From: Aquamicrobium sp.
GTDB lineage: Bacteria; Pseudomonadota; Alphaproteobacteria; Rhizobiales; Rhizobiaceae
Direction of reading: 5' to 3'
Length of the DNA: 64,000 nt
Assembly (NCBI RefSeq): GCF_023954335.1
Contig: NZ_JAMLIE010000003.1
Span: 124,001 to 188,000, forward strand
Shown here: in pieces, positions 53,048-61,689 of the stretch
How positions within the stretch are numbered: the first letter of the stretch is position 1
How the letters are laid out: every line of letters starts with the position of its first letter
Program-made: the position numbers and the translations under genes
The notes under the pieces: model-generated
Told to the model about the DNA's origin: nothing
Databases searched by the model: none
The model's input: only the letters and a program-made list of their open reading frames with translations

Positions 53048-54331
53048 CTAGAAGCCGCTGACCCTTGGCAGCCAGGTCGAGAGTGCCGGGATGAAGGTGA
53101 TGAGGGCGAGGACGATGATGTGGGCGATGAAGAAGGGTGGCATTTCGCGGATGATGTCGCCGACCCTGAGCTTGACGGCCGAGGAGACGACGAACAGCAG
53201 CGCCCCGACCGGCGGCGTGACCAGGCCGATGGTCAGGTTCAGGATCACCACCATGGCGAAGTGGATCGGGTCGATGCCGAGCGAGTGGGCGATGGGCGCG
53301 AGGATCGGCACCAGCACCATCACCCCCGGCAGCGGGTCCATGAACAGGCCGAAGACGAGGAGGAGCAGGTTGACCGCCAGCAGGAAGACGAGCGGGCTGA
53401 GCTGCCACGAGACGATGGTCTCGGCGAGCTGCTGCGGCACGCTCTCGATGATCAGAACCCAGGCGAAGGCGCGGGCGGCGGCGAGGATGATCAGCACCGC
53501 GATCGAGATCAGCGCCGCGCGGAAGATGATCGCCGGGATGTCGCGCAGCTTGAGCGAGCGGTAGAGGAACATGCCGCAGGCGAGCGCGTAGAAGATCGCC
53601 ACCACCGAGGCCTCGGTCGGCGTGAACACGCCGGCGCGGATGCCGCCGATGATGATGACGATCAAGAGCAGCGCCGGCAGGGCGTGGAACGTCGTCTTCA
53701 CCATCTCGCGGCCGGACGGCCGCTCGGCCTCGCCGCGATAGTTGCGCTTGCGCGAGACGACGAAGTTGGCGGCCGAGAGGGCGAGCGCGATGACGATGCC
53801 CGGCACCATGCCGGCGATGAACAGCGCCCCGACGGACACCTGCTCGACCTGGAGCGCGTAGACGATCATGATGATCGAGGGCGGGATGATCGGCCCCATC
53901 ACCGCCGCCGAGGCGGTCAGCGCCCCGGCATAGGACTTGTCGTAGCCGGACTTCTCCATCATGCGGATCATCATCGCGCCGGGGCCGGCCGCGTCGGCCA
54001 GCGCCGAGCCGGAAATCCCGGAGAACAGCGCCGCCGAGATGACGTTGGCATAGCCCAGCCCGCCGCGCAGGTGGCCGACGAACTGCGAGGCGAAGCGCAG
54101 GAGCACGTAGGTCATCGCCCCGCCGGTCATCAGCTCGGCGGCGAGGATGAAGAACGGCACCGCCATCAGCGGGAACGAGTCGAGGCCGGAGAACATCTCC
54201 TTGACGACGACGAGATAGGGATAGGAGCTGCCGAGCGCGACCGCGACGAAGGCGGAGATCGCCAGCGTGAAGGCGACGGGAAAGCCCGCCGCCAGCAGGA
54301 TCACGAAGGTGATGAAGAGTATCCAGGCCAC
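53048..54331 (-). CDS. TRAP transporter large permease (DctM-like)
   Basis: This 427-residue membrane protein has about 12 hydrophobic helices, with FPVAFTLAISAFVAVALG at the start, PFFILAAELMTGG and GSALADAAGPGAMMI in the middle and LGIDPIHFAMVVILNLTIG near the end, all typical of DctM. It starts with GTG behind GAGGGGA. It couples sodium entry to uptake of the ligand delivered by the DctP-like protein, probably an organic or sugar acid. Confidence 0.93.
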   Translation of the reverse strand: MAWILFITFVILLAAGFPVAFTLAISAFVAVALGSSYPYLVVVKEMFSGLDSFPLMAVPFFILAAELMTGGAMTYVLLRFASQFVGHLRGGLGYANVISAALFSGISGSALADAAGPGAMMIRMMEKSGYDKSYAGALTASAAVMGPIIPPSIIMIVYALQVEQVSVGALFIAGMVPGIVIALALSAANFVVSRKRNYRGEAERPSGREMVKTTFHALPALLLIVIIIGGIRAGVFTPTEASVVAIFYALACGMFLYRSLKLRDIPAIIFRAALISIAVLIILAAARAFAWVLIIESVPQQLAETIVSWQLSPLVFLLAVNLLLLVFGLFMDPLPGVMVLVPILAPIAHSLGIDPIHFAMVVILNLTIGLVTPPVGALLFVVSSAVKLRVGDIIREMPPFFIAHIIVLALITFIPALSTWLPRVSGF

Positions 54332-54364
54332 GCGCGTCCCCTCGATGCGTTCTTACTCAAGCGC

Positions 54365-54883
54365 TCAGGCGCTCAGGCTGCCGGCGATGTCGCCGGGCAC
54401 GTCGGCCGCTTCCTTGAAGCGGTTCTCCGCCACGTAGCCGCGCACGATCAGCAGAAGGTGGATCGCCAGCAGCGCAAAGCCGACCGGGATCGCCGCGTAG
54501 ATGTAGCTGAACGGTATCCGCGTCGCTGGCGTCAGCTGGAGATGAACGCGCATGGCGTAGGCATAGCCGATCCAGATCATCAGCAGGAAGAAGGCGAGCA
54601 GGCAGACGACGATCACCGCGCGCAGGATGCGTTGCGCGCGCGGCGGCAAGCCGTCCATCACATTGGTGATGGCGACATGGCCGCCATAGCGCAGCGTCAG
54701 GCCGGCGCCGAGGAAGGTCATCCAGATCATCAGGTAGCGCGCGACCTCGTCGGCCCAGATGATCGAATAGTTGGTGAGGTAGCGCGCCACCACGTTCGAG
54801 AACACGATGATGCTCATCGCCGCGAGGATGACGATCAGCACCCAGCGGTTCGCCGCTATGAAAATCGACTCTGCCTTTTCCAC
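54365..54883 (-). CDS. TRAP transporter small permease (DctQ-like)
   Basis: This 172-residue protein has four hydrophobic helices (VLIVILAAMSIIVFSNVVARY first) and the WADEVARYLMIWMTFLGAGL motif of the DctQ family. The start is GTG with GGAGG seven bases upstream. It works with the large permease encoded next. Confidence 0.92.
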   Translation of the reverse strand: MEKAESIFIAANRWVLIVILAAMSIIVFSNVVARYLTNYSIIWADEVARYLMIWMTFLGAGLTLRYGGHVAITNVMDGLPPRAQRILRAVIVVCLLAFFLLMIWIGYAYAMRVHLQLTPATRIPFSYIYAAIPVGFALLAIHLLLIVRGYVAENRFKEAADVPGDIAGSLSA

Positions 54884-54905
54884 CGCCCATCCTCCGGCAA
54901 GGAAA

Positions 54906-54931
54906 TCGCCCGGCTGGAGCCAGCCGGGCGA
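54906..54931 (-). other. Intercistronic hairpin 3' of the dctP-like gene
   Basis: tcgcccggctgg (54906-54917) and ccagccgggcga (54920-54931) pair perfectly over 12 bp with only two bases between, eight bases past the binding-protein stop. Like the hairpin at 5457, it probably protects the binding-protein message from 3' decay. Confidence 0.6.
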
Positions 54932-54938
54932 GACGCGA

Positions 54939-55934
54939 TCACTCGGATTCGATGACCCTGTCGATCAGCTCCTTGGGATAGGTCTTGTAGTATTCCTCGT
55001 AGGCGGCCTGCACCGAGGTCTGGAACGCGGCGCGCTGCTCGGCGGAGAGCTCGTTGACCTGCATGCCCCGCTCCTTCAGCGTGGCGAGGCCCGTCTTCTC
55101 GGCATCGTCGACGAAGCCGCGCATCGCCGCGGCCCCGGCGAGCGCGCCGTCCTTGAACACCGCCTTCTCCTCGTCGGTCAGCCCGTCATAGAAGGGCTTG
55201 GAGACCAGCAGCATGGTCGGCGAATAGACGTGGCCGGAAAGCGTCAGGTACTTCTGGACGGCGTCGATGTTGGCGGAGACGATCACCGAGAGCGGGTTCT
55301 CCTGGCCGTCGATGGTGCCCTGCTCGAGCGCGCTGATCACCTCGTGCCAGGACATCGCCGTCGGCGCGGCGCCCAGCACCTCGAACGCCTTGATGTGGAC
55401 CGGGTTCTCCATCGTGCGCAGCTTCAGGCCGGCCAGGTCCGCCGGCTCGTTGATGGCGCGCGTGTTGTTGGTGATGTGGCGGAAGCCCTGCTCGCCCCAG
55501 GCCAGCGCGACGATGCCGCGCTCGTCGAACTTGCCGAGGATCTCGTCGCCGATCGGGCCGTCGAGGACACCGCGGGCGTGGGCAAGGTCGCGGAACAGGA
55601 ACGGGATGTCGGTGAGCCCGACCTCGGGCACGAAGTTGCTGAGCGTTCCGGTCGAGACCATGATGGCCTCGATGGTGCCGAACTGCAGGCCCTCGACCGT
55701 GTCGCGCTCGCCGCCCAGGGCGCAGGACGAGAAATGCCGGACCTTGAACTTGCCGTTGGTCCCTTCCTCGATGGCGGCGGTCCACGCCCCCGCCCCGGCG
55801 CCGTAGTGCGAGGCCTCGGGGAAGCAATAGGCGAGCTTCACCTCCTGCTGGGCTTGCGCCGCAAGGGTCCAGCCCGGAATCGTCGCGCACGCGAACAGGA
55901 GCGCCTGGACGGAGCGCCAGATGGAACTTTTCAT
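54939..55934 (-). CDS. TRAP transporter substrate-binding protein (DctP-like)
   Basis: This 331-residue periplasmic protein has a signal peptide (SVQALLFACATIPGWTLAAQA). The fold signature is clear: FPEASHYGAGAGAW, GLTDIPFLFRD, GLKLRTMENPVHIKAFEVLG, MSWHEVISALEQGTIDGQENP. The Arg in KLRTMENP is the residue that pairs with the ligand carboxylate in this family. GGGAGG lies about nine bases before the ATG at 55934. A longer frame from 56012 would hide the signal peptide. It is the first gene of the TRAP operon. Confidence 0.92.
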   Translation of the reverse strand: MKSSIWRSVQALLFACATIPGWTLAAQAQQEVKLAYCFPEASHYGAGAGAWTAAIEEGTNGKFKVRHFSSCALGGERDTVEGLQFGTIEAIMVSTGTLSNFVPEVGLTDIPFLFRDLAHARGVLDGPIGDEILGKFDERGIVALAWGEQGFRHITNNTRAINEPADLAGLKLRTMENPVHIKAFEVLGAAPTAMSWHEVISALEQGTIDGQENPLSVIVSANIDAVQKYLTLSGHVYSPTMLLVSKPFYDGLTDEEKAVFKDGALAGAAAMRGFVDDAEKTGLATLKERGMQVNELSAEQRAAFQTSVQAAYEEYYKTYPKELIDRVIESE

Positions 55935-56338
55935 GTCGGATTTCCTCCCTTTGGAACGTGTCGCCCGTGCCCGCGCGGGGCCGGGAATGGGGTCGATTTC
56001 ATGAGTCGGCATGCACGACGGCGCCGCAGCCGGGAACCTGTCGAGGCGAAGATCGGAACGATGCCGGAGAAGATTTTCGCGGGCGGGCGGCGATCCGCGG
56101 CAAGCGGGCGCCGAAGCGGCCGTGCGCCTTCGCCGTGCCCTGCTTCCCCGCCAGCTCGTCCCTGCCGGCGCGATCGTCGGCGGGCCGATTATCGGCGGGC
56201 GGCGGATTCATTGCAGGCGGCGAACTGGCTTGCTCCTCCAAATATGATACGCCTCCTCTAACGCATATACCTTTTTATAAACGGTACGTATCGTTTATAA
56301 ATAAAGCCACCATTTCGGTCAAGCGAGGATTGGTCTGC
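55935..56338. other. TRAP/TetR divergent region
   Basis: These 404 bases contain no convincing gene. The part next to the TRAP genes is very GC-rich. The part near 56240-56338 is AT-rich and holds the 28-bp palindrome. A minus-strand frame at 55999-56241 looks like GC-rich noise. If transcription starts at the palindrome, the TRAP mRNA has a leader of about 340 bases. Confidence 0.6.
56274..56301. promoter_or_regulatory. TetR-type operator, copy 1 (28-bp palindrome)
   Basis: The arms tttataaacg and cgtttataaa flank g-tacgta-t. All positions are symmetric except the single g/t pair. It lies 37 bp before the TetR start and between the two divergent transcripts, so it can control both. An identical copy is at 57028. 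Confidence 0.8.
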
Positions 56339-56944
56339 ATGTCGGGTGAAGGAGAAAGACGCGGGCGCAAGCGCAGCAAGGCCGCCGAGACGGCGGTGCT
56401 GAACGCCACCTATGAGCTCCTCGTCCAGGAGGGGTTGCAGCGCACCACCGTCGAGGCCATCGCCGCCCGCGCCGGGGTGAGCAAGGCGACGATCTACAAA
56501 TGGTGGCCCAACCGCGCCTCGGTCATCATGTCCGCCTTTCTGCGGACCGGGCGCGTGGCGCTGCCCTATCCGGAGACATTCGACGCGCAGAGCATTTTCG
56601 CCCGGCTGCACATGATGGCGCAGGAGTTCCAGGGCCCGCTCGGGCAGATGATCAGCGCGCTGATCGCCGAGGGCCAGTCCGACCCGGAGGTCGCGCAGGC
56701 GTTTCGCGAGGGCAACGTGCTCGCCCGGCGCAAGGAGGGGCTCGAGATCGTCAGGCGGGCCATCGAGCGCGGCGAGATCCGCGATGCGGACCCCAACATC
56801 GTGCTCGATCTGCTCTATGCGCCCCTCTATTACCGGCTTCTCGTCGGCCACCAGCCCCTGTCGGAAGACTTCATCCGCCAGCATGCCAAGCTGGTCCTGA
56901 GCGGCCTCGCCCCGCGCAAACCGGAGGCCAAGGACGAGGCCTGA
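56339..56944 (+). CDS. TetR-family transcriptional regulator
   Basis: This 201-residue repressor has the N-terminal TetR helix-turn-helix (LLVQEGLQRTTVEAIAARAG, VSKATIYKWWPNRASVI) and a C-terminal ligand domain with a TetR_C-like end (LDLLYAPLYYRLLVGHQPL). It starts with ATG at 56339. It is flanked by two copies of one palindrome, upstream of itself and upstream of the FAD dehydrogenase. This implies autoregulation and joint control of the TRAP operon and the dehydrogenase. Confidence 0.92.
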   Translation: MSGEGERRGRKRSKAAETAVLNATYELLVQEGLQRTTVEAIAARAGVSKATIYKWWPNRASVIMSAFLRTGRVALPYPETFDAQSIFARLHMMAQEFQGPLGQMISALIAEGQSDPEVAQAFREGNVLARRKEGLEIVRRAIERGEIRDADPNIVLDLLYAPLYYRLLVGHQPLSEDFIRQHAKLVLSGLAPRKPEAKDEA

Positions 56945-57027
56945 CGGCGCTTTCTCCAGCCGGAGGAATCCGGATCGCCGACCGCCTGCCGATAAACCGC
57001 CTCCCCTTGACCCGGTCATGTCGTGCA

Positions 57028-57055
57028 TTTATAAACGGTACGTATCGTTTATAAA
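57028..57055. promoter_or_regulatory. TetR-type operator, copy 2, identical to copy 1
   Basis: This is the same 28 bases as at 56274, plus four matching bases on the right side. It lies in the 296-bp gap between the TetR gene and the FAD-linked dehydrogenase, 185 bp before its ATG. Nothing else notable is seen in that gap. Confidence 0.8.
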
Positions 57056-57240
57056 TAAATGAGCACGATGCCGCCCGCGTCGATGGTCCGCACAACCGGG
57101 GATGGAGGGGACGTGCGTTCTTCCGCTTCCCGAAGCTTCCAGCCGGCGCATGCGCCCGGCCGCCGAACGGCGGGCCTGTCGGGCGCCGGGGTCGCGGTCG
57201 TGTTCTTTCCTCCATTTCTGACGGCTCGGGAGTGAGACTG

Positions 57241-58650
57241 ATGGACCTGCCCATGCATTCGACCGGCGCGACAGGCGAGCCGCGGCACCAGGCCGTGATA
57301 GACATCCTCGCCGGGCGTTTCGGGGACAGGCTGTCGACGAACCGGACCGTTCGCCAGCAGCATGCGAACACGACCGCATGGCACCCGGCCAAGGCGCCCG
57401 ACGCCGTGGTCTTCGCCCGCACGACCGAGGAGGTTTCCGAGGTCCTCAGGCTTTGCAGCGAGCATGGAGTGCCGGTCATCCCCTTCGGCACCGGCACCTC
57501 GCTCGAGGCCGGCATGAATGCGCCGTTCGGCGGCATCTCGCTCGATCTCGGCCAGATGAACGTCATCCTTCGCGTCAACGAGGAAGACATGGACTGCGTG
57601 GTCCAGGCCGGCGTGACCCGCAAGCAGCTCAACACCGACCTTCGCTCGACCGGGCTGTTCTTCCCCATCGACCCCGGCGCCGACGCCTCGATCGGCGGCA
57701 TGGCCTCGACGCGGGCCTCGGGAACGAGCGCGGTCCGCTACGGCACGATGAAGGACAACATCCTCGGCCTGACGGTGGTGATGCCGGACGGCGCCATCTG
57801 CAAGACCGGCACGCGCGCGCGCAAGTCGTCGGCCGGCTACGACATGACGCGGCTGTTCATCGGCGCCGAGGGCACGCTGGGCGTCATCACCGAGCTCACG
57901 GTCAAGCTGCACGGAATTCCCTCCCACACCGCGGTCGCGGTCTGCGCCTTCCCCACCCTTCAGGCCGCCTGCGACACCGTGATCACCGCGATCCGCTTCG
58001 GCCTCCAGCTCGAGCGCATAGAACTGCTCGACGATCTCCAAGTGCGCGCGTGCAACGCCTATTCCGGCCTTGCCATGCAGGAGCGGCCGACGCTGTTCGT
58101 CGAATTCGGCGGGACGGAGGCCATCGTCAACGACCAGCTGGCGACGTTCCGCGAGATCGCCGCGGAGTTCGGCCCGCTGAGCTTCGACAACGCCTCGGCG
58201 CCCGACGAGCGGCAGCGCCTGTGGAGCGCGCGGCACGACGTCTACTGGGCCTGCCTCCAGCTGCGGCCCGGCTCCAAGTTCATCGCCACCGATGTCTGCG
58301 TCCCGATCTCCCGGCTCGCCGACTGCATGGTCGCGACCCACGAGGACATCGCTAGAACCGGCCTCGTCGCGCCGATCGTCGGCCATGTCGGCGACGGGAA
58401 CTTCCATGTCTCGATCATGGCCGACACCGAGAACGCCGAGGAGATGGCGCGGACGAAGGCCTTCATCGACCGGCTGAACAGCCGGGCCATCGCCATGGAC
58501 GGCACCTGCACAGGCGAGCACGGCATCGGCGAGGGCAAGCGCCGCTTCCTCAGGCAGGAGCTCGGCGTCACCGTCGACTACATGCGCCTCCTGAAGCGCA
58601 CGCTCGACCCGAAGAACATCATGAACCCCGGCAAGATATTCGAAGCCTAG
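57241..58650 (+). CDS. FAD-linked 2-hydroxyacid dehydrogenase (GlcD / D-lactate dehydrogenase type)
   Basis: This 469-residue flavoenzyme has a PCMH-type FAD domain (VIPFGTGTSLEAGMN, GADASIGGMASTRASGTSAVRYG, GLTVVMPDG, LFIGAEGTLGVITELTVKLHG) and a C-terminal cap with the metal/active-site motifs VGHVGDGNFH and GTCTGEHGIGEGKR, ending LDPKNIMNPGKIF. Such enzymes oxidise D-lactate, glycolate or D-2-hydroxyglutarate and pass electrons to cytochromes or quinone. ATG at 57241 has GGGAG upstream. Sharing the TRAP/TetR operator suggests it consumes a hydroxyacid from the same pathway. Confidence 0.9.
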   Translation: MDLPMHSTGATGEPRHQAVIDILAGRFGDRLSTNRTVRQQHANTTAWHPAKAPDAVVFARTTEEVSEVLRLCSEHGVPVIPFGTGTSLEAGMNAPFGGISLDLGQMNVILRVNEEDMDCVVQAGVTRKQLNTDLRSTGLFFPIDPGADASIGGMASTRASGTSAVRYGTMKDNILGLTVVMPDGAICKTGTRARKSSAGYDMTRLFIGAEGTLGVITELTVKLHGIPSHTAVAVCAFPTLQAACDTVITAIRFGLQLERIELLDDLQVRACNAYSGLAMQERPTLFVEFGGTEAIVNDQLATFREIAAEFGPLSFDNASAPDERQRLWSARHDVYWACLQLRPGSKFIATDVCVPISRLADCMVATHEDIARTGLVAPIVGHVGDGNFHVSIMADTENAEEMARTKAFIDRLNSRAIAMDGTCTGEHGIGEGKRRFLRQELGVTVDYMRLLKRTLDPKNIMNPGKIFEA

Positions 58651-58796
58651 CTTACCCCGCCGGCGGGCACGCCGGGCAGCGCCGCGAACCCGTTCATGTG
58701 GGCCCGATCACATGGGGATGGAGCGGGGGCACGATTGCGCTCGCCATCGCACATGCTATCGTTTTGCCTTTGTCGCTTCGAGACGAGAAGGCCCTG

Positions 58797-59702
58797 ATGA
58801 CGGATCGGCCATGGCGCAGCTACGCGGACTTCTATCAGAGGTCCGGCTATTCCGGCTTCCGCCAGGAACACCGGCGCTCGGACGGGGGCAACCGGTTCGC
58901 CATGATCATGGTCGACCAGCAGCCCCACTCGTTCCGCGATCCGGCCGTCGGCGAGACCATCATCGCCATCCCGCTGTCGTCCGACCGCGACTATATCTGG
59001 CGTTGGCGGCTGGAAGGGCGCGACTTCGCCCGCGAAGCCAGCAGCGGCGAGACCATCATCATCCCCTCGGGCGTGGAGAGCGAATGGGAGGTCGGCGCGG
59101 CGCGCAAGGTGCTGATCCTCACCGTCCCCGACGCGACCATGCAGAGCACGCTGCGGACCGACTCGGCGACGCGCATACGCGATTCCTTCGAGGGCTTCGC
59201 CGGCACGATCCTGGTCGATTCCTTCGTCCACATGGCCATGACCCGGCTATGGGACGCGCTCGCCTCCAAGGACGCGATGGAGCGGCGGGTCGGCGGCAGC
59301 CTGATGCCGGCCATGCTCTGGCACCTGCTCTCGCAGCTCGGCGAGCAGCGCCACCTCGCCGATCAGGTCCACCTGCCGCTCTGGCGGCTGCGGCGCGTCG
59401 AGGAATTCGTCGAGGCCAACCTGCAGGAGGACATCGGCGTCGGCGATCTGGCCGCCGCCGCCGACCTCAGCGTGCGGCACTTCTCGCGCAGCTTCTTCCG
59501 CGAGCTCGGCACCACGCCGCACAAATGGCTGATGAAGCGGCGCCTGGAGCGCGCCTGCAAGATGCTGGTCTCGTCCGGCCAGTGCATCGGCGACATCGCG
59601 CGCCACTCCGGCTTTTCCAGCCAGAGCCACCTGACGACGCTGATGAAGCAGAACTACGGGACGACGCCGAACCGCTACCGGGACCTTCACAAGGGCCGAT
59701 GA
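58797..59702 (+). CDS. AraC-family transcriptional regulator
   Basis: This 301-residue protein has an N-terminal cupin-like sensor (EASSGETIIIPSGVESEWEV) and a C-terminal AraC domain (VGDLAAAADLSVRHFSRSFF, CIGDIARHSGFSSQSHLTTL, GTTPNRYR). The ATG at 58797 is a reasonable start; an earlier ATG would add a hydrophobic, unlikely leader. It lies just upstream of the DUF2520 and amino-acid importer genes on the same strand and probably activates them. Confidence 0.9.
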   Translation: MTDRPWRSYADFYQRSGYSGFRQEHRRSDGGNRFAMIMVDQQPHSFRDPAVGETIIAIPLSSDRDYIWRWRLEGRDFAREASSGETIIIPSGVESEWEVGAARKVLILTVPDATMQSTLRTDSATRIRDSFEGFAGTILVDSFVHMAMTRLWDALASKDAMERRVGGSLMPAMLWHLLSQLGEQRHLADQVHLPLWRLRRVEEFVEANLQEDIGVGDLAAAADLSVRHFSRSFFRELGTTPHKWLMKRRLERACKMLVSSGQCIGDIARHSGFSSQSHLTTLMKQNYGTTPNRYRDLHKGR

Positions 59703-59739
59703 CCTGACACCCGCCCGGCCCGCAGACGAGGAAGAAACC

Positions 59740-60642
59740 GTGCAGTCCCGATCACCGCAGCCGGGCGGCGGCCGCCCGCGACTGAACCTCGTCGGCGCCG
59801 GCAGCGTCGGCGTCAGCCTGTTTCGCGTGTTCGCCGGTTCCGGCCTCTTCGACATCCAGGACATATACGGGCGCGACGCAGCCCGCCTCGCCCGGGCGCT
59901 GTCGTTCATCGGCGCGGGCCGTGCGGCGACGTCGCTGGCGGCGATGCGCCCGGCCGACATCTGGTTCGTCACCGTGCCCGACACGCGCATCGCCGAGGTG
60001 GCGCGCGACCTCGCCGCAGCCGCGCCGGCCGGCCCCGCAACGGCCGTTCATTGCAGCGGCTTCCTGCCGGCCTCGGAGCTCGCGCCGCTTTCCGCGCTCG
60101 GATGGAGCCTCGCGAGCGCGCATCCGGTGATGACCTTCGCCGATCCCGAAGCCTCGGCGCGCGCCTTCCCCGGCACCTATTGCGGGATGGAAGGCGACGA
60201 GGACGCGGTCCGGCGCGTCGCCGCGGCGCTGGAGGCGGTCGGCGCGCGGCCCTTCACCATCCGGCCCGGCGGCAAGGCGCTCTATCACGCCGCGGCCGTC
60301 CTTTCGAACAACCTCGCCGTCGTGCTTCAGGCGCTCGCGCGCGAGGCCTGGGCCGAGGCGGGCGTGCCGGCCGAAATATCCCCCGACCTGAACGCCGCGC
60401 TTCTGTCCTCCACCGCGCGCAACGTCAACGCGCTGGGTCCGGCCGAGGCGCTGACCGGCCCGGCCGCGCGCGGCGACTGGTCCGTCGTCGAGCGGCAGGC
60501 AAAGGCGGTGGAGACGTGGCACCCCGATGCCGGGCCGGCCTATCGCAGCCTCAGCCTCCTCGCGCGGCGGCTCAAGCGCACCGGCTCCACCCTGCATCCC
60601 GTCGAGGAGGAACGGGCCGGAGATGCGAAAGGCATCGTGTGA
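59740..60642 (+). CDS. DUF2520-type NAD(P)-binding Rossmann protein
   Basis: This 300-residue protein has an N-terminal Rossmann fold (LNLVGAGSVGVSLFRVF, DIWFVTVPDTRIAEVA, AVHCSGFLPASELAPL) and the DUF2520 C-terminal helical dimer domain (GKALYHAAAVLSNNLAVVL, TGPAARGDWSVVERQ). It resembles ketopantoate and pyrroline-5-carboxylate reductases. The start is GTG with GAGGAAG upstream. It is probably a reductase or dehydrogenase of unknown substrate. A 218-bp gap separates it from the binding-protein gene. Confidence 0.82.
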   Translation: MQSRSPQPGGGRPRLNLVGAGSVGVSLFRVFAGSGLFDIQDIYGRDAARLARALSFIGAGRAATSLAAMRPADIWFVTVPDTRIAEVARDLAAAAPAGPATAVHCSGFLPASELAPLSALGWSLASAHPVMTFADPEASARAFPGTYCGMEGDEDAVRRVAAALEAVGARPFTIRPGGKALYHAAAVLSNNLAVVLQALAREAWAEAGVPAEISPDLNAALLSSTARNVNALGPAEALTGPAARGDWSVVERQAKAVETWHPDAGPAYRSLSLLARRLKRTGSTLHPVEEERAGDAKGIV

Positions 60643-60860
60643 CGGCCGGGCGAAACCCATATCACGGTTGAGCCGCGGATTTCACGGATACGCCGTGCAA
60701 CGGCGCGCCGCGCCTGCCGGGGCCGCGCCCGCGCTTTTCTCCGCGCGGCCCCTCCCCTAGTTTGGCCCTTGACGTGTCCGCCTCCCGCCGGAGCGCAGAA
60801 CAGAGCGATTGAATTTTCCTGAAAACCCGGCCAGCTAGCCAGTCTGGAAAGGAGCACGCA

Positions 60861-61646
60861 ATGCCCTTCAGTGCGATCAAGAAGACGATGATGGCGCTTT
60901 CCATCGTCGCCATGGGCGCCTTCGGCGCCTCCGCCGACGTTCTCGACGACATCACCCAGCGCGGGACCGTGCGCATCGCCGTTCCCGAGGACTTCCCGCC
61001 CTATGGCGCGATGGGCATCGACATGAAGCCCGCCGGCTACGACGTCGACGTCGCCAACCACGTCGCCGAAAAGCTCGGGGTGAACATAGAGCTGGTGCCG
61101 GTCATCGGCTCCAACCGCATTCCCTCGCTCCAGACCGACAAGGTCGACCTCATCATCTCCGTGCTCGGCAAGTCGCCGGAGCGCGAGGCGGCGATCGACT
61201 TCGCCAACGCCTACGGCGTGCTCAACAACTCGGTGTTCGCCGAGAAGGATTCCGGCATCGCCGGGCCGGACGATCTCGCCGGAAAGTCGGTCTCGGTGCT
61301 GCGCGGCGGCATCGCCGACATGCTGATCACCGAGGTCGCCCCGGCGACGGCGGAGATCAAGCGCTACGAGGACGAGACCAGCAACACCCAGGCCTTCCTG
61401 TCCGGCCAGGTCGACGCGATCGCCACCGGCGACATCATCATCAATGCGCTCAAGGCCCGCTCGCCGCGCCGCATGCCCGAGGAGATGTTCATCCTGAACA
61501 CCTCGCCGCTCTATGTCGGGGTGAAGAAGGGCGAGACCCGCCTGGCCGAGAAGGTCAACGAGATCATCGCCGGGATGATCGCCGACGGGACGCTCGAGGG
61601 GATTTCCCAGAAGTGGCTCGGACGAGGCATACCCGACAAGATGTGA
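60861..61646 (+). CDS. Polar amino-acid ABC transporter substrate-binding protein
   Basis: This 261-residue family-3 binding protein has a signal peptide (MALSIVAMGAFGASA). Motifs include VRIAVPEDFPPYGAMG, GYDVDVANHVAEKLGV, LVPVIGSNRIPSLQTDKVDL and SPEREAAIDFANAYG. GGAGC/AAGGAG sits well before the ATG. It captures an amino-acid-like ligand for the two permeases that follow. A palindromic hairpin follows its stop. Confidence 0.92.
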   Translation: MPFSAIKKTMMALSIVAMGAFGASADVLDDITQRGTVRIAVPEDFPPYGAMGIDMKPAGYDVDVANHVAEKLGVNIELVPVIGSNRIPSLQTDKVDLIISVLGKSPEREAAIDFANAYGVLNNSVFAEKDSGIAGPDDLAGKSVSVLRGGIADMLITEVAPATAEIKRYEDETSNTQAFLSGQVDAIATGDIIINALKARSPRRMPEEMFILNTSPLYVGVKKGETRLAEKVNEIIAGMIADGTLEGISQKWLGRGIPDKM

Positions 61647-61654
61647 CCCTGAAA

Positions 61655-61672
61655 CGGGGCGCGCGCGCCCCG
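61655..61672 (+). other. Intercistronic palindromic hairpin 3' of the amino-acid binding-protein gene
   Basis: cggggcgcgcgcgccccg is a perfect 18-base palindrome, eight bases past the stop codon and 17 bases before the permease start. It has no T-run and probably acts as a message stabiliser, like the two other hairpins found after binding-protein genes in this window. Confidence 0.5.
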
Positions 61673-61689
61673 GAGTTTCGCGCCACGGC

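Noticed and set aside
54939..56012. Longer DctP start at 56012
   Set aside because: It would place 26 charged residues before the signal peptide. The ATG at 55934 has GGGAGG at good spacing.
55999..56241. Small minus-strand frame between the TRAP and TetR genes
   Set aside because: The sequence is Arg/Pro/Ala-rich with no recognisable fold. A GGAGGAG-like stretch exists, but the start would be TTG and coding character is absent.
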